Source: Deltaproteobacteria bacterium (GTDB taxonomy: Bacteria; Desulfobacterota; Dissulfuribacteria; Dissulfuribacterales; S140-46). Taken from it: DNA of 10,346 nt. The notes below the pieces were generated by a model that did no database searches, was not told the origin of the DNA, and worked only from the letters and a program-made list of their open reading frames with translations. Positions 1 to 5,933 of the stretch are shown here, in pieces; position 1 is the first letter of the stretch; each line of letters opens with the position of its first letter. Both the position numbers and the translations under genes were made by a program. The DNA lies in assembly GCA_015491585.1 (NCBI GenBank), contig WFVQ01000070.1:1-10346 (forward strand), read 5' to 3'.

Positions 1-2
1 AA

Positions 3-791
3 CGGGAATTCGAGACCTTTCTCATCCAGAAGGATCAGGAACTGAACATCCATGTGGAGGTGCCTGAAGGTGTGTATCCCCTGGGGGGAGCGGCCTTTGG
101 GACGGTTGCTCCCAGGAGGCGGATGGAGTTTGGTGGATTCAAGATAAAGAAATACCCTGTTACCAATGCCCTATTCTCCGCCTTCGTTGAACAGACCGGC
201 TACCTGACCGTGGCCGAGAGGGTGGGATACAGCACCGTGTTCGAGCCCCGCATCCAGCGGGTGACCGATCCGTCAGGGCGTCTGTTGCGCTTCTCGGTCC
301 GCCCCTATCCTGTATCCAGAAAGGTCGAAGGGGCCTGTTGGCATCAGCCCGAGGGCCCGGGCTCCAACGTCTACAACCGGCGCCATCATCCGGTTGTCCA
401 CGTCTGTACCGAGGACGCACTGGCCTTTGCCGCTTGGGTGGGCTGCCGGCTTCCTTCCGAGGATGAGTGGGAGGCCGCGGCCAGGACCAAAAGAGGCCTG
501 CTGTTCCCTTGGGGCAACCAGTGGGCCGGGGGGAGGGCCAACACAGAAACCGCCCAGATAGGAAACACCAGCCCGGTGACGATGTTCAGTGAGTATGCCA
601 ACCCCTTTGGCCTGGTCGATTGCCTAGGGAACGTGTGGGAGCTAACCTCATCACTGGACAGGACCGGCCTCCAGGTGGTGGCAAAGGGCGGATCATGGTT
701 GAGCGGCGCGGAAATCTCCCTTATCAGCAGAACAACCGTTCCACTGAGATCGACCTCGAACATTCTCGGCTTCCGCTGCATCGTAATCTGA
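3..791 (+). CDS. FGE-sulfatase (SUMF1/EgtB-fold) domain protein, 5' end outside window
   Basis: The frame is open to the left edge, and no convincing ribosome binding site precedes the first candidate start (GTG at 54), so this is probably the C-terminal part of a longer protein. Numbered from that GTG, the product shows the formylglycine-generating-enzyme fold signatures in order: YPVTNALFSAFVEQTGY (34-50), HHPVVHV (111-117), RLPSEDEWEAAAR (132-144), FPWGNQW (151-157), NPFGLVDCLGNVWELT (183-198), KGGSW (211-215) and GFR (239-241). In true FGEs the segment after GGS(F/W) carries two copper-binding catalytic cysteines. Here it reads GGSWLSGAEISLISR and has none, so sulfatase activation is unlikely. 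Other members of the fold act in varied oxidative or binding roles, and the substrate cannot be told. The nearest downstream gene is on the opposite strand, so it gives no functional clue. Family assignment is strong; function is unknown. Confidence 0.85.
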   Translation, partial: REFETFLIQKDQELNIHVEVPEGVYPLGGAAFGTVAPRRRMEFGGFKIKKYPVTNALFSAFVEQTGYLTVAERVGYSTVFEPRIQRVTDPSGRLLRFSVRPYPVSRKVEGACWHQPEGPGSNVYNRRHHPVVHVCTEDALAFAAWVGCRLPSEDEWEAAARTKRGLLFPWGNQWAGGRANTETAQIGNTSPVTMFSEYANPFGLVDCLGNVWELTSSLDRTGLQVVAKGGSWLSGAEISLISRTTVPLRSTSNILGFRCIVI

Positions 792-856
792 AATGAACTT
801 TCCTCCTGGTTACGAAGAGCGGCCGTGGATTCACCCCAATGGTGCAGCAGATTATT

Positions 857-888
857 CGAAAAAGAAAGGCCCGCTTGACGGCGGGCCG
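857..888 (-). terminator. Intrinsic terminator for the coiled-coil gene (minus strand)
   Basis: A 7-bp perfect G+C-rich stem (868-874 paired with 881-887, loop 875-880) is followed on the minus strand by the T-rich run TTTCTTTTTC (858-867). The plus strand lacks a T-run after the stem, so the terminator serves the minus-strand gene that stops at 987, about 100 bases upstream. I see no comparable terminator for the rightward gene ending at 791. Confidence 0.8.
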
Positions 889-928
889 ACAGAAGGTAAG
901 AAGACGTCAAGACCCGTGAGGTTATATT

Positions 929-955
929 TGGACTTCTCCCGGTTTAATGGACACC
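929..955. mobile_element. Possible solo terminal fragment of an IS3-like element
   Basis: The stretch starting TGGACTTCTCCCGG and continuing into TTTAATGGACACC looks, from memory, like the end of IS3-family insertion sequences (a TG terminus with an internal TGGACAC block). It contains an imperfect dyad: CCCGGT at 938-943 and ACCGGG at 951/952-957. No transposase reading frame is present in the 792-986 gap, so at most this is a solo end or relic. The assignment rests on resemblance only. Confidence 0.3.
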
Positions 956-986
956 GGGTTAGGCTGCAAGTTTAAAATAGGCCGCC

Positions 987-1559
987 TCAAAGCAGCGAGA
1001 AAGAGCGGAGCACCTCCGCCAGCTTGGGATCGTGCCTGGCGAGCTTCCTGAGCGCATCCATGAGACGGTTCAGCTTGTCGGTGTCTTGTTGGATCTTCCT
1101 CACCTTGTCCTCAAAGGGACGGGTCATGGTCCGCCTGTCCCATATGGCGAATCCAATGGTGACAGCGACTATCGCGGCGAACGCACCAACTATGGCCATC
1201 ATGAGGTTTATGATCATCTCGAACTTCTTGTTCACCTCATCGAAGCGCTTATCGACCTGCTCGAAGCGCTTATCGACCTGTTCAAACCGCTTGTCCATTG
1301 TGCGGGTGATGAGTTCAAACCGCTTGTCCATCTCACGATGCATCATCTCGAAGCGCTTGTCGATTTCGCGATGCATGAGCTCGAACCGCTTGTCTATGTA
1401 ATAGATGATGAACTGGGTATCCTTTGAAAGACCGGAGGGAAGCGGAATCTTCTGAAACCCGGCGGCTTCCCCTCCGCCGCTCCCATCCCCGGCAATGACA
1501 GCGGACGGGAAGAAGATGACGGCAATGAGCATCGCGATCAATGGTTTTGCTGCATTCAT
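987..1559 (-). CDS. Secreted/membrane-anchored coiled-coil repeat protein
   Basis: The 190-residue product begins with a hydrophobic signal-like segment (1-23, ending AVIA before GDGSGGG). A charged repeat region follows at 56-114, where DKRFE-type units recur at residues 56, 67, 78, 89, 96, 103 and 110. The spacing is 11 residues for the first three steps and 7 for the rest, so the coiled coil switches from hendecad to heptad periodicity. A transmembrane helix lies at about 117-140 (from MIINLMMAIVGAFAAI to FAIW), followed by a basic stretch (DRR, then DKVRK) and a helical tail. The predicted topology is periplasmic coiled coil, one membrane span and a cytoplasmic tail of about 50 residues. 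Start ATG at 1559 follows GGGAGAG at a suitable distance on the minus strand. It resembles the broad, functionally uncharacterised group of short repeat proteins with a C-terminal membrane span. It is transcribed away from the hydrogenase operon, and I infer no specific role. Confidence 0.8.
   Translation of the reverse strand: MNAAKPLIAMLIAVIFFPSAVIAGDGSGGGEAAGFQKIPLPSGLSKDTQFIIYYIDKRFELMHREIDKRFEMMHREMDKRFELITRTMDKRFEQVDKRFEQVDKRFDEVNKKFEMIINLMMAIVGAFAAIVAVTIGFAIWDRRTMTRPFEDKVRKIQQDTDKLNRLMDALRKLARHDPKLAEVLRSFSLL
1240..1281. repeat. Tandem 21-bp duplication inside the coiled-coil gene
   Basis: Two adjacent 21-base units (1240-1260 and 1261-1281) match at 20 of 21 positions. They encode the 7-residue DKRFEQV repeats. 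Diverged units continue to about 1394, spaced 33 bases (11 residues). The near identity of the two 21-base copies against the divergence of the rest suggests a recent slippage or unequal-crossover event. Confidence 0.85.
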
Positions 1560-1620
1560 AGCTCTCTCCCAGACCCCGACCCTTGATCACAGTGGCAGGC
1601 GGGCAGCTCGACTCTCTTCA

Positions 1621-1648
1621 AGGTTATCATCGTTTTCCAGGTAGTCAA
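1621..1648 (-). promoter_or_regulatory. Candidate promoter for the coiled-coil gene
   Basis: On the minus strand TTGACT (complement of 1643-1648) is followed after 16 bases by TAACCT (complement of 1621-1626). The -35 box is good, but the -10 match is poor (3 of 6). It would give a leader of roughly 55 bases. This is weak evidence. Confidence 0.25.
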
Positions 1649-1694
1649 CAAAGCGGACCTCCAGCCCAAAATTCGTCCACATCCGCTCCGGCGG

Positions 1695-1757
1695 GCCGAT
1701 ATGAGGAGTCATCACCAAAACACAAGGATATGGAACGCAACTTCGAGCAGGCAGCCA
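1695..1757 (+). pseudogene. Decayed fragment of a chemoreceptor (MCP) signalling domain
   Basis: Bases 1731-1757 match 5617-5643 of the downstream MCP gene at 25 of 27 positions. The flanking 1695-1718 matches 5577-5602 with two single-base gaps and a few substitutions, and a two-base length difference separates the blocks. Translated, the fragment gives DMERNFEQAA where the intact MCP has DVERNFEQAA, just after its EEIITKI segment. The small indels break the ancestral frame, so this looks like a relic of a second MCP copy or of a duplication, not a gene. It ends about 20 bases before the -35 box of the hydrogenase promoter. Chance similarity is possible but unlikely given colinearity over about 63 bases. 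Confidence 0.55.
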
Positions 1758-1778
1758 AACCCTCCTTCCGATCCCTCC

Positions 1779-1807
1779 TTGACTGCGACCTCATCTTTGC
1801 CGATAAT
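1779..1807 (+). promoter_or_regulatory. Sigma70-type promoter of the hydrogenase-MCP operon
   Basis: TTGACT (1779-1784; 5 of 6 consensus) and GATAAT (1802-1807; 5 of 6) are separated by exactly 17 bases. Transcription would start near 1814 and leave a leader of about 100 bases before the large-subunit ATG. No sigma54 signature is visible, unlike some regulated hydrogenase operons, so vegetative transcription seems likely. Confidence 0.6.
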
Positions 1808-1846
1808 CGATAAATAACCACTGGAAATCCCGCAATTTTCACTGGT

Positions 1847-1863
1847 GCGCCGCCTCAAGGCGC
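1847..1863 (+). other. Short hairpin in the hydrogenase mRNA leader
   Basis: GCGCC (1847-1851) pairs with GGCGC (1859-1863) across a 7-base loop. An alternative register pairs CGCC (1851-1854) with GGCG (1859-1862) around a TCAA tetraloop. No T-run follows, so it is not a terminator. It may only shape the leader, and any function is unknown. Confidence 0.3.
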
Positions 1864-1915
1864 GGGGAGATGGTACAGACAGCTTACACACCAAGGGCAA
1901 CCTGGAGGTAGACCG

Positions 1916-3385
1916 ATGGCACAAAAGGTCCTGGCCCCTGTGACCAGAATCGAGGGGCATCTCTCTATAGAGACCGAGGTGGATGGAGGGAAGATCGTCT
2001 CGGCACGCACCAAGGGAGAGATGTACCGCGGCTTCGAAAACATCATGAAGGGACGCGCCCCTATGGACGCCGCCAGGATAACCCAGCGCATCTGCGGCGT
2101 ATGCCACGAGGTGCATGGGATCGCGGCCTCCAGGGCGCTGCGGGACCTATACGGGGTTGAGGTCCCTCCCAATGGCGCGATGCTCATAGACCTGATACTC
2201 GCCCTCCACATCGCATGTGACCACATGCTCCACTTCTACCACCTTTCCCTGCCGGACTATGTGGATTTCGCCGCGCTGGCATCATTCCAAGGCCCTGACC
2301 CTGCACTGAAAAGGGTGAAACAGTGGGTGGCCGAGAAAGGGCCGGCCCTGCTGGCACCAAAGGTCCAGGGTGATTATATCGCGGAACCAGCGACGGCCCT
2401 GCCCCTGCTGGCAAACTACATCGAGGCCCTGGAGATGGTAGGCCTCGGTTCATCTGCCCTGGCGACATTAGGAGGAAAGACGCCATTCTGCCATACCATC
2501 TTTCCCGGAGGCGTCACCACAGAGATCACCGAGGACAAGCTGGCCAAGATATCCTCCATAGCCGACAGCCTCTACAGCTTTGTGGTCACGGCCTACATAC
2601 CTGATGTGAAAACGGTCTGCCGGCGCTACCCCGCCTATTTCACCATAGGAGAAGGGTATCACAATCTATTGTGTTATGGCGGGTTCTCTTCCCTGGGCTC
2701 CCCGCTCTTCGAGGCAGGGGTGATCATAGATGGAGAGAGCCATCCCTTCGATGCCGGCGCCATTACCGAGGACCTAACCAGTTCATTTTACAAGGGCAAC
2801 GGCGCCACAGAATTCAGAAAAGGGCTCACTGAACCCGAACCCGGCAAGCAGGGAGCATATTCCTGGATAAAGGCCCCGCGGTACATGGGCCATCCTCTGG
2901 AGACCGGGCCGCTCTCCCGTGTCTATGTGAATGCTGGCAAGGACGACAGATTCTTGAAATTAATGGAGGAATTGGAACAGCCCAAAGAGAGGGCCTTTTC
3001 GACCATGGGCAGGCATCTGGCAAGGGCCGCCGAGGCGGCAATCCTCCTGGAGTTCGCCCAACAAGTGATCGGAAGGATAAATCCCGATGAACCCACTATA
3101 GAGATAGTCGATCTCGGCAAACCGGTAAGCGGAAAGGGGCTGGGGCTCTCCAATGCCGGCAGGGGCGAGCTACTGCACTACGTCGAAGCCGAGAATGGCC
3201 GTGTCACCAGGTATCAGTGCGTGGTCCCTTCCACCTGGAACTTCTCTCCCAGGGACGGCGCTGGCAGGCCGGGGCCGGTGGAGCGAGCCCTGGAAGGGAC
3301 CCCCTTGGAACATGGAGACGGCATGGTGGAGGCCGGGCGGGTGGTGCGGAGTTATGATCCCTGCCTTGCCTGCTCCATCCATTGA
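1916..3385 (+). CDS. [NiFe]-hydrogenase large (catalytic) subunit
   Basis: This 489-residue protein carries the Ni-Fe active site for H2 oxidation or proton reduction. The metal ligands are visible as two Cys pairs: RICGVCHEVHG (C60, C63) and DPCLACSIH (C483, C486). The N-terminal VTRIEGHL motif keeps the proton-relay Glu13. Other family blocks are GEMYRGFENIM (34-44), YSWIKAPRYMG (315-325) and VVPSTWNFSPRDGAG (436-450). The conserved second-sphere Arg is kept (R416), but its usual EAPRG setting reads SNAGRG. Unusually, the stop codon directly follows His489, where family members normally carry a peptide removed by a maturation protease. Start ATG at 1916 has GGAGGT six bases upstream. It is the first gene of the operon, with the small subunit 29 bases downstream, so the order is the reverse of most group 1 hydrogenases. 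There is no signal peptide, so export would be piggy-back on the small subunit. I cannot fix the subgroup by eye. Confidence 0.97.
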   Translation: MAQKVLAPVTRIEGHLSIETEVDGGKIVSARTKGEMYRGFENIMKGRAPMDAARITQRICGVCHEVHGIAASRALRDLYGVEVPPNGAMLIDLILALHIACDHMLHFYHLSLPDYVDFAALASFQGPDPALKRVKQWVAEKGPALLAPKVQGDYIAEPATALPLLANYIEALEMVGLGSSALATLGGKTPFCHTIFPGGVTTEITEDKLAKISSIADSLYSFVVTAYIPDVKTVCRRYPAYFTIGEGYHNLLCYGGFSSLGSPLFEAGVIIDGESHPFDAGAITEDLTSSFYKGNGATEFRKGLTEPEPGKQGAYSWIKAPRYMGHPLETGPLSRVYVNAGKDDRFLKLMEELEQPKERAFSTMGRHLARAAEAAILLEFAQQVIGRINPDEPTIEIVDLGKPVSGKGLGLSNAGRGELLHYVEAENGRVTRYQCVVPSTWNFSPRDGAGRPGPVERALEGTPLEHGDGMVEAGRVVRSYDPCLACSIH

Positions 3386-3403
3386 CACTCCCACACCGCC
3401 TTC

Positions 3404-3409
3404 AAGGAG
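3404..3409 (+). promoter_or_regulatory. Ribosome binding site fixing the small-subunit start
   Basis: AAGGAG lies five bases before ATG 3415. An upstream TTG at 3382 is in frame but has no such site, overlaps the large-subunit stop and would add residues in front of the Tat signal. ATG 3415 is therefore preferred. Confidence 0.8.
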
Positions 3410-3414
3410 ATGCC

Positions 3415-4368
3415 ATGAACCTTCTAAAAAATCCCATGACAAGGCGTGACTTCCTAAAGTTCTGCTTAAGGTCAGCGGCCATCTACGGCGGTGGCGCCAT
3501 GATGAGTGCCGATTTCGCCGAGGCGTTCATGAAGATCGCACACAAGGAGGTGCCGGTGATCTGGCTCAGCGGCCAGGGATGCACTGGAGACTCCATGTCA
3601 CTGATCTACTGCGACTCTCCCTCGCTGGTACCTTTCCTCTCCACCTTTGTAGATCTCAAGTTCCATCCTACACTCTCAGTTGCACAAGGAGGGTTGGCAA
3701 CGGAGATAATAGAAACCCAGCGAAAAAAGGGCGGATTCGTCCTCTGCTTCGAAGGGGCCATTCCAGCCGGAATGCCTGAGGCATGCACCATAGGAGATCG
3801 CCCCCTGACCGACGTGCTCCCCGGCATGATAGAGGCAGCCGCAGCGGTGATAGCATGCGGAAGCTGCGCCTCCTACGGCGGGATACCGGCCGCCAACCCA
3901 GAGACCGGGGCCGTCTCCCTGGCCCGGTTCATGGAGATTAAAGGGCTGAAAAAACCCCTGGTCAGGCTGCCTGGCTGCCCATTGAACGGTCATAGGCTCA
4001 CCGGCGCAGTGGCCTACTTCGTGGCCTACGGCAAATTGCCCCCGCTGGACGACGAAGGGCGGCCGAAACTCTATTACGGCCAGGTGAACCACGACAACTG
4101 CCAGAGATTCCGCTATTTCGCCGAAAACCGGTACGTTATGGATTACTCTCGCGACAAGCGCAACTGCCTGTTCAAGATGGGCTGCCGGGGCCCGGTGACC
4201 TTTGCAGACTGTCCGCTCCGGCGCTGGAACCGGGAGACCTCATGGTGCGTAGCCGCCAACACTCCATGCATAGGTTGCGCCCACCCCAAATGGCCTTGGC
4301 CCAAGGCCACCGGAATATACACCGATCCATCCAAAATCGAGGATGCGGTCAAGTTCTCCGACATCTGA
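3415..4368 (+). CDS. [NiFe]-hydrogenase small (Fe-S) subunit, Tat-exported
   Basis: This 317-residue subunit passes electrons from the Ni-Fe site through three Fe-S clusters. The N-terminus MTRRDFLKF (8-16) is a near-perfect twin-arginine signal, followed by a hydrophobic stretch and alanine-rich cleavage region, so the enzyme should act in the periplasm. Predicted ligands are as follows. Proximal cluster: C56, then D59 where Cys is usual (GQGCTGDS), C151 in ACGSCASYGG and C188 in LPGCPLNGH. Distal cluster: H226 and C229 (NHDNC), C251 and C257 (NCLFKMGC). Medial [3Fe-4S] cluster: C266, C285 and C288 (ADCP, PCIGC). The Cys-to-Asp change matches the 3Cys/1Asp proximal cluster known from the actinobacterial-type (group 1h) hydrogenase. 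There is no C-terminal transmembrane anchor (the end reads KIEDAVKFSDI) and no cytochrome b gene follows. The MCP gene starts 20 bases downstream, so the two are almost certainly co-transcribed. Confidence 0.96.
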   Translation: MNLLKNPMTRRDFLKFCLRSAAIYGGGAMMSADFAEAFMKIAHKEVPVIWLSGQGCTGDSMSLIYCDSPSLVPFLSTFVDLKFHPTLSVAQGGLATEIIETQRKKGGFVLCFEGAIPAGMPEACTIGDRPLTDVLPGMIEAAAAVIACGSCASYGGIPAANPETGAVSLARFMEIKGLKKPLVRLPGCPLNGHRLTGAVAYFVAYGKLPPLDDEGRPKLYYGQVNHDNCQRFRYFAENRYVMDYSRDKRNCLFKMGCRGPVTFADCPLRRWNRETSWCVAANTPCIGCAHPKWPWPKATGIYTDPSKIEDAVKFSDI

Positions 4369-4388
4369 ACGGGCAGCGAGGTGGAGCA

Positions 4389-5933
4389 ATGAAGATAAGG
4401 TACAAGATCCTTTTGGTGGTCCTTGCGGTCTGTCTCTCGTTCAGTTTGGTGTCCAACTGGGTCCTGCAGAGAATCACCTCCATACAGCGCGATCAGTTCG
4501 GGCTCATGATATCCCAGATGGCGGAGGTGGCCACCCGAAGCGCGGTGGATGCCCTGAAAAAGGGAAATATGGACCAATTTCAGGAGTTACTCAGAGAGAT
4601 CGCAAAGGAGAAGGGGGTACGGGAGTTCTCGCTGATGGACAACACCTGGACCGTGCGCTACTCCTCTGACAAAGGGCAGAAGGAGAGAAAGCGCGAGGGC
4701 CTGGCCAGAAAAGCGGACAAAGGATTTATAGAGGGCCCGGGCTTCATCGGCAAGGTGGTCGCGGTGCGCACCACCAACTACTGCACACGCTGCCATTTTG
4801 GCTGGCGAGAGGGCGAGGTAAACTCCTACTTTTACCTGACCTTCGACAACTCGTCTCAGAAGGCCATCGCCTCGGTAATAACCTGGGGAGAGACGGTATT
4901 TTTGGTCACCAGTCTTCTCACTCTGGTATTCATGGGTTTCATGATTTACATGCTCATAGACAGGCCGCTCGGGCTCTTCACCCACGGCATAAAAGAAGTA
5001 TGCAGCGGAAACTTCGCATTCCGTTTCAAAGAGAAAGGGCGGGACGAAATGGCGGAGATGGCCAGGTCCCTGAACATGATGATAAAGGATCTCGGCGGGA
5101 AGATGGCTATGGTCTATGGCGAGGTCAGCAAGGTCATGGACTCCTCGGGCGTTGTGACCAACAATGTGGCCACCATCTCAGGGCGCTCCCAGAAGCTGCT
5201 GGGAGTAGCCGAAGAGGTCAAGGAGGGGGCAGGCAACCTGGAAAACGTATTGGAAGAAACCGGGCGGGCGGAACAGAATGTACGCGAGGCCGCGGACAGC
5301 ATAGAGAACGGCAGATCCCTATTGAACAACGTCACCGGCGGGGTCATGGAGATGGTGGATGCCATCGAGGGCGTGGCCCGAGGCATGGAGGAGCTCAAGG
5401 ATTCGGGCGAGAAAATCGGAGACATTACCAAGGAGATAAATGCCATCGCCGAACAGACCAACCTGCTGGCCCTGAACGCCACGATAGAGGCGGCCAGGGC
5501 CGGAGAGGCGGGAAAGGGCTTTGCCGTCGTGGCCAACGAGGTCAAGGAACTATCCAAGCGCACAGCAGAGTCCACCGCCGACATCGAGGAAATCATCACC
5601 AAGATACGCCATGATGTGGAACGAAACTTCGAGCAGGCGGCCACCGGCAAGGCCAGCGCGGAAACGGCCAGGGACCTGGTTCAGGAGCTGGACAGCTTCT
5701 TCACCACCATGCTACAGAGCATCGGCACCATGAACGAAACTGTTTCGGCCATAAGTTCCATGACCAGGAACGCGCTCCAAAGCATCAAAGGCGGGATAGG
5801 AGAGATCCATACCCTCTCCAACGAAAACGACGCCGAGATCATGGCCCTGAAGGAGGCGGCCGACAAGATGACCTCCATAGTCCTGGAACTGGAGGAGAAG
5901 GTGGGCGAGCTCAAGGAGCTGCTCAGGGCCTGA
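4389..5933 (+). CDS. Methyl-accepting chemotaxis protein with periplasmic c-type heme sensor domain
   Basis: This 514-residue transmembrane chemoreceptor has TM1 at about 5-25, a periplasmic sensor at about 30-165, TM2 at about 168-190, HAMP at about 190-240, and a cytoplasmic coiled-coil signalling domain. The hairpin tip reads NLLALNATIEAARAGE (358-373), then GKGFAVVANEVKELSKRTA (375-393), the CheA/CheW contact region. The sensor contains NYCTRCHFGW: C132, C135 and H136 form a CxxCH motif for covalent heme c. Precedents are the c-heme PAS-like sensor MCPs of Geobacter sulfurreducens and DcrA of Desulfovibrio. There is no C-terminal CheR-tethering pentapeptide. Start ATG 4389 has GAGGT six bases upstream; the frame is open back to 4242, but that part only shadows the small-subunit gene. 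Its position as third gene of a hydrogenase operon, with no other electron-transfer gene, suggests that it reports hydrogenase activity or periplasmic redox state. That is inference. Its 3' end overlaps the hypB stop. Confidence 0.95.
   Translation: MKIRYKILLVVLAVCLSFSLVSNWVLQRITSIQRDQFGLMISQMAEVATRSAVDALKKGNMDQFQELLREIAKEKGVREFSLMDNTWTVRYSSDKGQKERKREGLARKADKGFIEGPGFIGKVVAVRTTNYCTRCHFGWREGEVNSYFYLTFDNSSQKAIASVITWGETVFLVTSLLTLVFMGFMIYMLIDRPLGLFTHGIKEVCSGNFAFRFKEKGRDEMAEMARSLNMMIKDLGGKMAMVYGEVSKVMDSSGVVTNNVATISGRSQKLLGVAEEVKEGAGNLENVLEETGRAEQNVREAADSIENGRSLLNNVTGGVMEMVDAIEGVARGMEELKDSGEKIGDITKEINAIAEQTNLLALNATIEAARAGEAGKGFAVVANEVKELSKRTAESTADIEEIITKIRHDVERNFEQAATGKASAETARDLVQELDSFFTTMLQSIGTMNETVSAISSMTRNALQSIKGGIGEIHTLSNENDAEIMALKEAADKMTSIVLELEEKVGELKELLRA

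Larger units (their letters stand above)
1560..1915. other. Intergenic region between divergent transcripts
   Basis: These 356 bases separate the leftward coiled-coil gene from the rightward hydrogenase operon. They hold a possible weak leftward promoter near 1621-1648, a fragment similar to part of the chemoreceptor gene (1695-1757), a strong rightward promoter match (1779-1807), a short hairpin (1847-1863) and the large-subunit ribosome binding site (GGAGGT, 1904-1909). The TTG-started open frame at 1583-1813 lacks a ribosome binding site and does not look like a functional gene. I found no tRNA, riboswitch or sigma54-type -24/-12 site. Confidence 0.7.

Noticed and set aside
386..910. 174-residue minus-strand open frame
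   Set aside because: It shadows the strongly conserved FGE-like gene and has no recognisable motifs.
793..975. 60-residue open frame after the FGE-like gene
   Set aside because: It reads through the minus-strand terminator and the possible IS end, with no recognisable domain.
1032..1427. 131-residue plus-strand open frame with repeated leucine-rich sequence
   Set aside because: It is the complement of the coiled-coil gene; its apparent repeats come from the 21- and 33-base repeats of the real gene, which has the signal peptide, membrane span, ribosome site and terminator.
1583..1813. 76-residue TTG-started plus-strand open frame
   Set aside because: No ribosome binding site and no overall protein-like character; its only recognisable part is the MCP-like relic, and it runs over the operon promoter.
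1821..1840. Possible sigma54 -24/-12 promoter (TGG...GC)
   Set aside because: The spacing between the GG and GC elements is 7 bases, not the required 10, and a better sigma70-type promoter lies just upstream.
3383..3417. TGA after the large-subunit His489 as selenocysteine or readthrough to a hidden tail
   Set aside because: The next in-frame stop comes ten codons later, the short peptide does not resemble known hydrogenase tails, and the selenocysteine site in NiFeSe enzymes is the first Cys of DPCxxC, which here is an ordinary TGC.
4242..4388. 49-residue N-terminal extension of the MCP frame
   Set aside because: It overlaps the Fe-S ligand region of the small-subunit gene, while ATG 4389 has a ribosome binding site and begins a normal first transmembrane helix.
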